Source: Daejeonella oryzae DSM 19973 (GTDB taxonomy: Bacteria > Bacteroidota > Bacteroidia > Sphingobacteriales > Sphingobacteriaceae). From it: a stretch of DNA of 64,000 bases. The stretch spans positions 1-64,000 of the forward strand of contig NZ_AUHA01000007.1 in assembly GCF_000422945.1 (NCBI RefSeq), given 5' to 3'. Of the stretch, positions 16,864-24,762 are shown piece after piece. Position 1 is the first letter of the stretch, and every line of letters begins with the position of its first letter. The notes below the pieces were generated by a model. It was not told the DNA's origin, did no database searches, and worked only from the letters and a program-made list of their open reading frames with translations. A program made the translations under genes and the position numbers.

Positions 16864-17988
16864 ATGGCAGACAATAGCGAATCAGCCCAACATTTTCTGG
16901 ATCTTATCCAGCAAAGCAAGAGAGGTAAGTTTAAGATCTACATCGGCATGAGTGCAGGTGTAGGTAAAACTTTCCGGATGCTGCAGGAAGCGCATACCAT
17001 GCTCAGAAATGGCATCGATGTAAAAATAGGTTACGTTGAAACCCATGGCCGGGCCGAAACTGAAGTTTTGATTCAGGGTTTGCCTGTTATTCCCCGGAGA
17101 AAATTATTCTATAAAGGGAAAGAGCTGGAGGAAATGGATGTTCAGACAATCATTAACATTCATCCTGAAGTAGTGATTGTGGATGAGCTGGCTCACAGCA
17201 ATATTGAGGGCAGCAAAAATGAAAAGCGCTGGCAGGATGTTGTTGATATACTGAATGCAGGGATCAATGTTATCAGTGCGGTAAATATTCAACATCTGGA
17301 AAGTTTAAACGAGGATGTTGAAGCGATTACAAGGGTTTCCATAACCGAGCGGATTCCTGATAAGATCCTGGAGATGGCTGATGAGGTGGTCAATATTGAC
17401 CTAACATCCGACGAGCTTATTACACGGTTAAAAGAAGGGAAAATTTACGAACAAACCAAAATTGAAAGAGCCTTAGGAAATTTTTTTCAGCCTGAGCGGA
17501 TACTTCAGCTCAGGGAATTAGCTTTAAAAGAAGTTGCTCACCAGGTGGAACGTAAAGTAGATATTGAAGTTCCCAAGAATATTAAATTAAGAAGTGAGCG
17601 CTTTCTGGCATGCATCAGTTCTAATGATAAAATTGCAAGAACCGTGATCCGTAAAACGGCTCGTCTGGCTTCCTATTACAATTCTAAGTGGTGTGTATTA
17701 TATGTTCAAACCGGACGGGAGTCGGGGGATCGCATCAAACTCGATAAACAAAGGCATTTGATCAATAATTTAAAAATGGCAACGGAACTAGGTGCAGAGG
17801 TAATTAAAATTAAAGGTGATAACATTACCAAAACGATCATGGAAGTAGCGGAGCAAAAGGAAATTACGACTATTTGTATAGGAAAACCGCATATGGGTTT
17901 GTTTGAGGTAATACTAAGCACTGCCATATTTAGTCAGCTCCTGAAAAAACTCTCCTCTTCTGATATAGATTTAGTTATACTTTCCTAA
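16864..17988 (+). CDS. kdpD: KdpD N-terminal sensor domain plus USP domain, without kinase
   Basis: 374 residues from ATG 16864 (a TTG at 16846 is less likely). The KdpD domain (1-215) has Walker A GMSAGVGKT (28-36), YVETHGRAETE, and the Walker B-like VVIVDELAHSN. A universal-stress (UspA-like) domain follows (about 235-374). The four transmembrane helices, GAF and kinase domains of classical KdpD (about 890 residues) are missing; the next gene supplies a membrane histidine kinase. This split arrangement is typical of Bacteroidetes kdp loci. It probably senses cytoplasmic K+/c-di-AMP or ATP and modulates the neighbouring kinase. Confidence 0.93.
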   Translation: MADNSESAQHFLDLIQQSKRGKFKIYIGMSAGVGKTFRMLQEAHTMLRNGIDVKIGYVETHGRAETEVLIQGLPVIPRRKLFYKGKELEEMDVQTIINIHPEVVIVDELAHSNIEGSKNEKRWQDVVDILNAGINVISAVNIQHLESLNEDVEAITRVSITERIPDKILEMADEVVNIDLTSDELITRLKEGKIYEQTKIERALGNFFQPERILQLRELALKEVAHQVERKVDIEVPKNIKLRSERFLACISSNDKIARTVIRKTARLASYYNSKWCVLYVQTGRESGDRIKLDKQRHLINNLKMATELGAEVIKIKGDNITKTIMEVAEQKEITTICIGKPHMGLFEVILSTAIFSQLLKKLSSSDIDLVILS

Positions 17989-18033
17989 TAATGGAGAAGT
18001 GCTAACGCATTTCTGTAGTAAATACGAATACCA

Positions 18034-19752
18034 ATGAAAATTAAAACAAAATTAAGGCTGGGAGTAGGATTATTGTTCGGCCTTACATTAATCGTATGTG
18101 TTTTAGCCACCTACTACCTTAATCGTCTTTCCGGGGATGCCAACGCCGTATTGAAAGATAATTATGAAAGCCTTCAGTATACTCATAATATGGCGAATGT
18201 GATTGATAATGATCGTCTCCGCTTGGATGAAAGTAACATTAAAGCCTTTGAACGTAATTTAAAAGCCCAAGAGCAAAACATTACAGAAGCAGGGGAGGCA
18301 GAGCAAACTCAAATTATCCGTGATCAGTTTAAACAGCTTCAAAATAAAGGGTCTGAAGATGCTCAGATAAGCCAGGCGAAGCTGGAGATCAAGAAAGCCC
18401 TCGGCAATGTCAATGCTGTTAATATGCAGGCTATTTACGATAAGAATAAAATTGTGTTGAATACCGTAAAAAATGCGAATATGTATTTAGCATTCATTGC
18501 TACCTTATGCCTGCTTATCGGCTTTACTTTTATTGTTAATTTCCCGGGCTATATAGCAAATCCAATACACGAACTTACTGAGGGTATTAAAGCGATAGCT
18601 GATAAAAATTATAAGCAACGACTTGAGTTTAAATCCAATGATGAATTTGGCGATTTAGCTACTGCTTTTAATACTATGGCCCGCAAACTGGATGAGTATG
18701 AAAGCAGCAATTTGTCAAAAATCCTGTTTGAAAAGAGCCGTATTGAGGCTATTATTGACCAGATGAGTGATGCCATCATCGGATTGGATGAAAAAAAGCA
18801 AATCATATTCTGTAATCCGATGGCCAGCCTATTATTAGGAATTTCCGCCCAAAAGCTAATTGGAAATTATGCCCCGGATATAGCTCTGCATAATGATCTG
18901 TTAAGAAACTTGTTAACCGAACAACCAAAAAAAGAATTAAAAATTTATGCTGATTATAAGGAGAGTTATTTTACTAAAGATGTAATAGAAGTTATATCCA
19001 ATGATCAAGTCATTGGACGAGTAATCGTACTTAAAAATGTCACTGGTTTCCATGAGTTGGATGAAGCTAAAACTAATTTTATTGCAACTATTTCCCATGA
19101 GCTTAAGACACCTATTGCATCAATAAAAATGAGTTTAAAACTGCTTGAAGATAAACGTATTGGAGCTATAAATGCTGAACAGGATCAACTGATCAAGCAC
19201 ATTAGTGATGATGCCAACAGGCTTTTAAAAATAACGGGTGAATTACTTGATCTGGCCCAGCTAGAAACCGGGAATATTCAGCTGAATTTTGCAGCTGCCA
19301 AGCCTTCTGAAATTGTTGAGTATGCGATTAATGCTGTTCAATTTCAGGCAGAGCAAAAATCCATCCTCCTGGAACTTGATACAGACCCAAAGTTGCCTGA
19401 AGTTCAGGCTGATGTTGAAAAAACTGCTTGGGTACTTGTAAATTTTTTATCGAATGCGTTACGCTATAGTGCGGAAAAATCAAAAGTGATTATTGGAGTT
19501 CACAGGAAAAACGAGCTGGTAGAATTTTCTGTGAAGGATTTTGGAAGCGGAATTGAAGAGAAATATCAGAAACGCTTATTTGAACGATATTACCAAGTGC
19601 CTACTAATGGCAGAGGAAAGTTCGGGACAGGTTTGGGGTTGTCGATTTCTAAGGATTTTATTGAGGCTCAGCATGGTGAAATTTTCGTCGAAAGCGAATT
19701 GGGGGAAGGAAGCAAATTTGGCTTCTGCTTGCCAGTCACCCAAACAGAATAA
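18034..19752 (+). CDS. Membrane sensor histidine kinase of the kdp locus
   Basis: 572 residues: transmembrane helix about 8-28, periplasmic helical sensor (30-145), second helix about 150-170, HAMP (170-225), PAS (about 235-345), HisKA with H355 in ATISHELKTP, and HATPase_c with N box NFLSNALRYS, DFGSGI and GTGLGLSIS. It follows the kinase-less KdpD by 45 bp and most likely completes it. A kinase-less paralogue lies at 9318 beside the NtrC-type response regulator, which is the probable phosphorylation target because no other response regulator is in the locus. Confidence 0.95.
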   Translation: MKIKTKLRLGVGLLFGLTLIVCVLATYYLNRLSGDANAVLKDNYESLQYTHNMANVIDNDRLRLDESNIKAFERNLKAQEQNITEAGEAEQTQIIRDQFKQLQNKGSEDAQISQAKLEIKKALGNVNAVNMQAIYDKNKIVLNTVKNANMYLAFIATLCLLIGFTFIVNFPGYIANPIHELTEGIKAIADKNYKQRLEFKSNDEFGDLATAFNTMARKLDEYESSNLSKILFEKSRIEAIIDQMSDAIIGLDEKKQIIFCNPMASLLLGISAQKLIGNYAPDIALHNDLLRNLLTEQPKKELKIYADYKESYFTKDVIEVISNDQVIGRVIVLKNVTGFHELDEAKTNFIATISHELKTPIASIKMSLKLLEDKRIGAINAEQDQLIKHISDDANRLLKITGELLDLAQLETGNIQLNFAAAKPSEIVEYAINAVQFQAEQKSILLELDTDPKLPEVQADVEKTAWVLVNFLSNALRYSAEKSKVIIGVHRKNELVEFSVKDFGSGIEEKYQKRLFERYYQVPTNGRGKFGTGLGLSISKDFIEAQHGEIFVESELGEGSKFGFCLPVTQTE

Positions 19753-19756
19753 TAGA

Positions 19757-20235
19757 CTAGCAAATTTTCATTAGTTCTAAATATTCTTCCTCATCACCTA
19801 CTTTTTTAAGGGGATAAGCATCTAAAAATTCATCCGGTACCGGGCTTAGGGCATTTTTGCTTTCCTGGTAAGATAAGTCAGTATCGAGCCAGACTTTTAC
19901 GGTTTCGGTGGTTAGGAATGCGGGCATCAGGCCTTTGGTGTTGTGGATTCCGGCCATTAGCGAGTTTGCCGGAAGGGTGATGATGGTGCAGCTCGGGATT
20001 AATTCCCCGGTTTCTTTGTTAGCCCATGCGGACCATAATCCGGCCATGTAGGTGAAACGGCTGTTTTTTGCTTTGATCAGGTGGGGATGTGATCCTTTCT
20101 TTTTTATGGGATCATCGTATTGCCATTCGTAGAATCCATCCGTAATTACCACGCAATGTCTTTTTCCCAACAGAGGCTTCCAGAGATTGGATTCTTCCAG
20201 TCGCTCGATGGTGGCGTAATACGGGGATTGGGGGT
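19757..20235 (-). pseudogene. SRAP (SOS response-associated peptidase) C-terminal fragment
   Basis: The minus-strand frame from about 20235 to 19757 reads PYYATIERLEESNLWKPLLG, then RHCVVITDGFYEW, and continues through YMAGLWSAW and IHNTKGLMP, all typical of the SRAP fold (YedK/HMCES). HMCES/YedK proteins form a covalent shield on abasic sites in single-stranded DNA using Cys2. The N-terminal half with Cys2 is missing; an in-frame stop (TAA) lies about 40 bases upstream of the similarity. An internal ATG at 20170 leaves a 137-residue ORF. Upstream, the DNA switches directly into an integrase N-terminus in another frame, so this is a deletion or recombination product. Confidence 0.75.
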
Positions 20236-20550
20236 GATTTTTCCATTAAGGGTTTGGACGAATGTAGTCTGCTTATACAAGCAGGTAATACCTAAAAGAT
20301 TTTTATGGGTTTTTTCAATCCGGGTGATCAGATCTTCCACTTGCTGGTAAAGCATCTGGTTCTTCAACCGCTGTTTGACCTGCTGTTTTTTCTGATCCCA
20401 AAGTACTGAAGGGATTAGCAATCTGGTGCTGAATTCAAATGGTTTTTGACCTGGCCGGATGATCTTGGCATACAGCGGTCCTTTTCCCTGGCAATCGATC
20501 TGAGATTTTTTAAGGAAGAGGTAAATGGTAAATTGTTTTACGGGCTCCAT
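20146..20550 (-). pseudogene. Tyrosine-recombinase (integrase) N-terminal fragment
   Basis: 134-residue ORF whose first about 105 residues match the arm-DNA-binding domain of Bacteroidetes phage/ICE integrases (FTIYLFLKKSQIDCQGKGPL, YAKIIRPGQKPFEFSTRLLI, followed by WDQKKQQVKQ and an amphipathic helix). The SAM-like core-binding and catalytic domains (R..H..R..Y) are missing. From about 20245 the ORF runs out of frame through the SRAP fragment and stops. Its position 215 bp from the 3' end of tRNA-Pro is that of a tRNA-targeting integrase. Confidence 0.75.
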
Positions 20551-20629
20551 AAGCTTTGAGGTTTAGGGCACCCATCAACAAATCGATAAAAACTATGGCG
20601 AGTAATAGTATGGAATATTGATGACAAAT

Positions 20630-20665
20630 AATTTTGCCATAAATTTTGCCATAAATTTTGCCATA
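20630..20665. repeat. Three tandem copies of a 12-bp repeat
   Basis: AATTTTGCCATA occurs three times in exact tandem between the integrase fragment and the tRNA-Pro gene. It could be integrase arm-binding sites or part of an attachment site of the lost element. Confidence 0.85.
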
Positions 20666-20708
20666 AATAGAATGATTGGAATGCCGTTTATTAAATAGCT
20701 AAAAAAAC

Positions 20709-20741
20709 AAAACCCTCTTTCTGATATAGAAAGAGGGTTTT
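20709..20741 (-). terminator. Intrinsic terminator of the tRNA unit (bidirectional hairpin)
   Basis: AAAACCCTCTTTCT (20709-20722) and AGAAAGAGGGTTTT (20728-20741) form a perfect 14-bp stem with a GATAT loop. The A-rich and T-rich flanks make it usable from either side. It lies just downstream of tRNA-Pro on the minus strand. Confidence 0.8.
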
Positions 20742-20765
20742 TGCTACCGGATGTATTCCGTATCG

Positions 20766-20839
20766 TCGGGATGGCAGGATTCGAACCTGCGACCTCCTGG
20801 TCCCAAACCAGGCGCGATACCGGGCTACGCTACATCCCG
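20766..20839 (-). tRNA. tRNA-Pro (UGG)
   Basis: 74 nt on the minus strand. The acceptor stem CGGGATG pairs with CATCCCG plus discriminator A, the anticodon stem-loop is CCTGG-TTTGGGA-CCAGG with anticodon TGG, and the T arm is GCAGG-TTCGAAT-CCTGC. No CCA is encoded. Its 3' end faces the integrase fragment. Confidence 0.97.
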
Positions 20840-20941
20840 AACTTTTCATTTGACATTGTGTATAAAACTCTGTCGTTTGAAGGTCTGCAAAGATAGTATT
20901 TCTGCAGTGACTGTCAAATATATTTAAAAATATATTTTCAG

Positions 20942-21028
20942 CGGAGAGAGAGGGATTCGAACCCTCGGTACCGTTGCCAGTACGTCAGTTTAGCAAACTG
21001 ATCCTTTCGGCCACTCAGGCATCTCTCC
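20942..21028 (-). tRNA. tRNA-Ser (GCU)
   Basis: 87 nt with a long variable arm as expected for serine. The acceptor stem GGAGAGA pairs with TCTCTCC, followed by discriminator G. The anticodon loop is TTGCTAA (GCT) between TCAGT and ACTGA, and the T arm is GAGGG-TTCGAAT-CCCTC. It is transcribed in the same direction as tRNA-Pro, about 100 bp upstream of it. Confidence 0.97.
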
Positions 21029-21096
21029 AATTCAAAATTACGACCCTTTTGGGGTCTGCAAATATAGTAAATCAGTAATGCCTTCAAAAAATATTT

Positions 21097-23181
21097 TCAT
21101 TTATCCAGAACATATTCGATTCGGACATGGTAAATCCCCATCAGCATAGTCTTAAAGATCAATTTTATGGTATCAATGTCTTTTAAAGTGATATTACTGT
21201 CGGTTAATTGATGCTGATCCAATTTATACTCTATAATGCGGTCTACCAGATCGCTAATGCTTTGCCCGTCAGGTTCTTTGAGACTTCGTGAAGCTGCCTC
21301 CACTGAATCTGCGAGCATCAGAACGGCTGTTTCTTTAGAAAAAGGAATTGGGCCGGGATAGCGGAAAATATTCTCATCCACGAATTTTTCGGGGAAATTC
21401 TTCAAAAAACTCTGGTAAAAATAATCTACCCGTGTATTGCCATGATGCGTACGGATAAAGTCGATAAGCATTTCCGGAAGATGATGGCGCCGGGCATTTT
21501 CTACCCCTTTATTTACATGCTGAATAATGATCTGCGCACTTTGCTCATAGGATAATGTATCATGAGGGTTAGCACCTTTATTTTGGTTCTCAATAAAATA
21601 CTGAGGATTGTCCATTTTACCTATGTCGTGATACAAGGCACCGGCCCTAACCAGCAATGAATTTCCTCCGATCTTAAAAATTGCAGCCTCCGCAAGGTTT
21701 GCTACCTGAAGAGAGTGCTGAAAAGTCCCAGGAGCTTTAAAAGCCAAATCTCTTAGAAGTTTTGTATTTGTATTGGTTAACTCCATCAGTGTGACATCTG
21801 AGGTGATGCCAAACATCCGCTCGAATGCATAAATTAATGGATAGGCTAAAAGGGTGAGAAGCACGCTGAAAATAAAAGGAACAAAATTAAGCCATTCTAT
21901 TACCTGCAGTGAGCCATCCCTGATCAGGGAAATTCCTAAGAATGTTACAAAATAGTTGCTGAGGATTAGTAATGCCGAGACAAGGAACTGTTCCCTTTTG
22001 ATCAGGTTTTTGATGCTGTAAATAGCAACCATTCCTGATGTGATCTGTATAAAAGCAAATTCAAAGCTGTTGGGAACAAAAAAACCTGCAATTAGAACCA
22101 CCAGTAAATGAATATTTAGTGCCAGACGAGTGTCGAATAATATCCTTATGATAATTGGAACAATGCAATAAGGGATATAATATAAGCTGGGAATGCTCAG
22201 GCGGATGGAATAGGATAAAACCAGCAGCATTCCGGTTATAACCATCAATATCAATGAGAGCTGACGGTTATCCATGTAAATATCCCTTCTGAAGAGATAA
22301 AGAAATGCCATTAGCAAGGACAAAACCAAGCCGACCAATAAAAACTGACCAAATAATACAAGTTTGCTGTTACCGCCAACTTTTGCATCTTCTTCATAAG
22401 CTGCTTTCAGGGATTCCAGCTTTTGATAAATTTCGCTGTTCACGTTGATGCCGTTGGCTACGATCAACTCGCCTTTTTGAACCATTCCCCGGGTTGTTGA
22501 GATACTGGTTAAAGCATCTGCCTCCAGTTTATTACTGATGCGCTCATCATAAATGTAATTCGCCTGTAAGTGACCTTTTAATAATTTAATCAGCCAGTTC
22601 CTGATTTCAGGATTTGCAATAGATTTAAATTGCTCATCGATATATTTTTCTGCGGTATTTACCGTGAAAACATCGATGCTATTGAGTGTAGCTGAAACAT
22701 TATTTTTAACCAGACTGAAATTATAGTTTGGATCATCATCTTTCTGGTATTTTTTTACAGTATTAATTATACCTCTTTGATAGATTTTTTTTAGTGTATT
22801 AGTTCCCAGAATCTGATATTTATTTTTTTCAGAATCGATTCCTCCGGAATCTTTCCATTTGGTTTCAAATTCGGTTTTAAAATTCTCAAAAACATTCGCT
22901 ACAACCTCTTCATTGTTCTGATAGACCGGAAGGACAGCTTTTAAAATTTCTTTTCTATCTTTTTCTATTTCTGAATTGGTTTTTTTTATTGCGAAATTGT
23001 AAGGAGAAACCAGATCCTTTTGCATCCATTTTTTACCTTTTTCGTATTCAAACCTGAACCGGGCTTGTTTGGGTAAAACCATGGTTATAATCAGAACGCT
23101 CAAAGCAAGCAGCAAAAACTTCAGGCTTGTAGAATATTTTCTATAAATAATAAGGTGTGAATTTCTTTTAAGTCTGGCCAC
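21097..23181 (-). CDS. pgpH: PgpH-like 7TM-HD phosphodiesterase (7TMR-HDED, c-di-AMP type)
   Basis: 694 residues. A transmembrane helix at about 20-37 is followed by an extracytoplasmic 7TMR-HDED domain (about 40-260), seven closely spaced helices (about 275-455) and a cytoplasmic HD domain with ALYHDIGKM and RRHHLPEMLIDFIRTHHGNT. This order is that of PgpH, which hydrolyses cyclic di-AMP to pApA in Listeria and is widespread in Bacteroidetes. Because c-di-AMP controls potassium uptake in several phyla, its position about 1.3 kb after the kdp locus may be meaningful, though the tRNA scar lies between them. Substrate inferred from the family. Confidence 0.9.
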   Translation of the reverse strand: MARLKRNSHLIIYRKYSTSLKFLLLALSVLIITMVLPKQARFRFEYEKGKKWMQKDLVSPYNFAIKKTNSEIEKDRKEILKAVLPVYQNNEEVVANVFENFKTEFETKWKDSGGIDSEKNKYQILGTNTLKKIYQRGIINTVKKYQKDDDPNYNFSLVKNNVSATLNSIDVFTVNTAEKYIDEQFKSIANPEIRNWLIKLLKGHLQANYIYDERISNKLEADALTSISTTRGMVQKGELIVANGINVNSEIYQKLESLKAAYEEDAKVGGNSKLVLFGQFLLVGLVLSLLMAFLYLFRRDIYMDNRQLSLILMVITGMLLVLSYSIRLSIPSLYYIPYCIVPIIIRILFDTRLALNIHLLVVLIAGFFVPNSFEFAFIQITSGMVAIYSIKNLIKREQFLVSALLILSNYFVTFLGISLIRDGSLQVIEWLNFVPFIFSVLLTLLAYPLIYAFERMFGITSDVTLMELTNTNTKLLRDLAFKAPGTFQHSLQVANLAEAAIFKIGGNSLLVRAGALYHDIGKMDNPQYFIENQNKGANPHDTLSYEQSAQIIIQHVNKGVENARRHHLPEMLIDFIRTHHGNTRVDYFYQSFLKNFPEKFVDENIFRYPGPIPFSKETAVLMLADSVEAASRSLKEPDGQSISDLVDRIIEYKLDQHQLTDSNITLKDIDTIKLIFKTMLMGIYHVRIEYVLDK

Positions 23182-23294
23182 GTTTATTCGATTTCTCCAA
23201 ATTTAATAATTTATGTCAGACAGAGGGCTTGTGTTAATTTACAGGGAATAAAATCAGGAAAAGGAATTATCCACGATTTAAAATTAGGATGGGT

Positions 23295-23756
23295 TCAGTC
23301 GGTGGCCGCTGCAGACGAAAGCTCCATGTTATTAATAAAAGAAGTTCCGTCGCTCAGTTGGCTGGCAAGTTGCCCGATGGTAGTTTTCTGAAACGCATCC
23401 AGCAATGCTTCTCTCGCTATTTTATACTGATTATGCATCGGACAAGGATGCTTTTCTGAACATTGCTCTAATCCAAGTCCGCATTCTCTGAACACCGCCA
23501 TGCCATCAATAGCATTCACAATGTTTATAACGGGTTGTTCCAATTGAAACTGATCAATGAAAAATCCACCATACGGGCCTTTAAGGGATGTAATTATGCG
23601 ATGCTTGTTCAGAATCTGCAAAATCTTTGCTGTAAATGCTTCGGGCGCATCTACTTCTTTTGCTATTTCTTTCACATTCAGCTTTATGCCCAATTCTATT
23701 TTAGAAGCCACAAAAACTGTTGCTCTTATTCCGTATTTACATGCTTTTGAAATCAT
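23295..23756 (-). CDS. Rrf2-family regulator, NsrR-like, with cysteine cluster
   Basis: 153 residues. The winged helix (KACKYGIRATVFVASK; wing SLKGPYGGFFI) is followed by a cysteine motif C-x6-C-x5-C (ECGLGLEQCSEKHPC), the Fe-S ligand pattern of NsrR/IscR-type sensors. The start codon overlaps the stop of the preceding gene (ATGA), so it is translated with the membrane protein and truncated haemoglobin as a three-gene operon. NO-sensing control of the operon and of the divergent Fe-S repair gene is the natural reading. A shared GATAATTTTATC palindrome in this promoter and in that of the metal ATPase is the likely binding site. Confidence 0.88.
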   Translation of the reverse strand: MISKACKYGIRATVFVASKIELGIKLNVKEIAKEVDAPEAFTAKILQILNKHRIITSLKGPYGGFFIDQFQLEQPVINIVNAIDGMAVFRECGLGLEQCSEKHPCPMHNQYKIAREALLDAFQKTTIGQLASQLSDGTSFINNMELSSAAATD

Positions 23757-24226
23757 AACGATTGGGATGTATTTAAAGATTGAGATATCTTATCCTGCTT
23801 GTAATAAAATGTTTTAATTCCTAAAATCAACAGCAAAATAATTTTTAGTATTTCTCCTGCAACATAATATAAATGAATTGAACTCGGAGCTGGATCCGTC
23901 CCTTTTTGCATCATTGCAATCCTTAAATCCAGATTGGGCATTAACCAATACATTTGAATAAGTAATACCAATCCGGTTAAAAGAATAAGTTGGAGTATAT
24001 ATTTAGGAGTATCTGAAAAAAAATAACCGGCCAGCACTAACAGAAATAAAATGGTTTCTACGTTATTTAAAGCATGAAAAACTAAATTTCCAATTCCAAC
24101 TCCGATTAGTAAGGTAACACCTGGAGCCTGGAATTTTAAAGGAGTTTCAATAAAGCTGATGCCCATTAATAAGCCTGCCCAAACAAAAGAAAGTGCCACG
24201 ATTGCGAGTATCGCTACATTTTTCAT
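23753..24226 (-). CDS. Four-helix membrane protein of unknown function
   Basis: 157 residues with four hydrophobic segments (about 5-25, 38-68, 75-98, 122-142). It has GISFIETPLKF after the first helix and LVFHALNNVETILFLLVLAGY. I do not recognise a named family with certainty; such proteins recur next to NO-related genes in Bacteroidetes. It overlaps the truncated haemoglobin stop by one base and the Rrf2 start by four, so it is tightly co-translated with them. A haem or NO-related membrane role is inferred from context only. Confidence 0.8.
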   Translation of the reverse strand: MKNVAILAIVALSFVWAGLLMGISFIETPLKFQAPGVTLLIGVGIGNLVFHALNNVETILFLLVLAGYFFSDTPKYILQLILLTGLVLLIQMYWLMPNLDLRIAMMQKGTDPAPSSIHLYYVAGEILKIILLLILGIKTFYYKQDKISQSLNTSQSL

Positions 24227-24621
24227 TAAAATATTGGTTTTTTGTTTCCGGATTCAAGATCTTTTAATCTGATCTGAAACATATTTGCCATGATCATTCC
24301 TCTTTTTTTTGCATCCTCTGCAGTGGGGCCTTCAAAATTCGCATCAATAGTTTCATTAAACAAGTTTAACCAATGTTTAAAATGCTCTTCATTGATTTCC
24401 ATGGTGGCGTGTTTCATAAACGGATTACCGTTATAACCTTTAACTCCAAAAAGTGCGGCATTCCAGAATGTGTACATTTTCTCTAAATGAGGAGTCCAGT
24501 GAGTGGAAAGCCGGAAGTTGAATATAGGAGCGAGGAGCTCATCTTTTTGAACTTTAGCATAAAACTCATCCACCATTAGCTTTATATCTTCAATTCCCCG
24601 GATATCGTGTTTTGTTTGCAT
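24226..24621 (-). CDS. Group III truncated haemoglobin
   Basis: 131 residues from ATG 24621-24619 (MQTKHDIRGIEDIKLMVDEF); a longer frame back to 24717 adds an unlikely hydrophobic leader. The family pattern is seen in FYAKV, THWTPHLEKMYTFWNAALFG, GNPFMKHATMEINEEHFKHWLNLF and RGMIMANMFQIRL, with the proximal His in the FMKH segment. Group III truncated haemoglobins are thought to handle NO or peroxide under microaerobic conditions. It is the first gene of an operon with a membrane protein and an NsrR-like regulator, divergent from an Fe-S repair protein. Confidence 0.92.
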   Translation of the reverse strand: MQTKHDIRGIEDIKLMVDEFYAKVQKDELLAPIFNFRLSTHWTPHLEKMYTFWNAALFGVKGYNGNPFMKHATMEINEEHFKHWLNLFNETIDANFEGPTAEDAKKRGMIMANMFQIRLKDLESGNKKPIF

Positions 24622-24670
24622 TGTTATTTCAGGTATGTAATCTGAGAGCAAAGATAATAAAAAAACCAAA

Positions 24671-24686
24671 AAGGATAATTTTATCT
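24671..24686. promoter_or_regulatory. Operator-like palindrome in the haemoglobin/RIC divergent promoter
   Basis: AGGATAATTTTATCTT, whose core GATAATTTTATC is identical to that of the palindrome at 25605. It sits just upstream of a TAAGTTTG -7 element, in position to repress it. Confidence 0.55.
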
Positions 24687-24698
24687 TAAATAGATTTT

Positions 24699-24706
24699 GT
24701 AAGTTT
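24699..24706 (+). promoter_or_regulatory. Bacteroidetes-type -7 element for the RIC gene
   Basis: TAAGTTTG matches TAnnTTTG, the -7 box recognised by the primary sigma factor of Bacteroidetes. Transcription would start near 24713, 50 bases before the chosen ATG. No clear -33 TTG was seen. Confidence 0.5.
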
Positions 24707-24762
24707 GAAATGAGCAATCTGTAAGAAACATGATTTGTGATAAACCCTTAAATTTTTGCAAA

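Noticed and set aside
20120-20350. Plus-strand ORF across the SRAP/integrase junction
   Set aside because: Antisense to two recognisable fragments; no family features.
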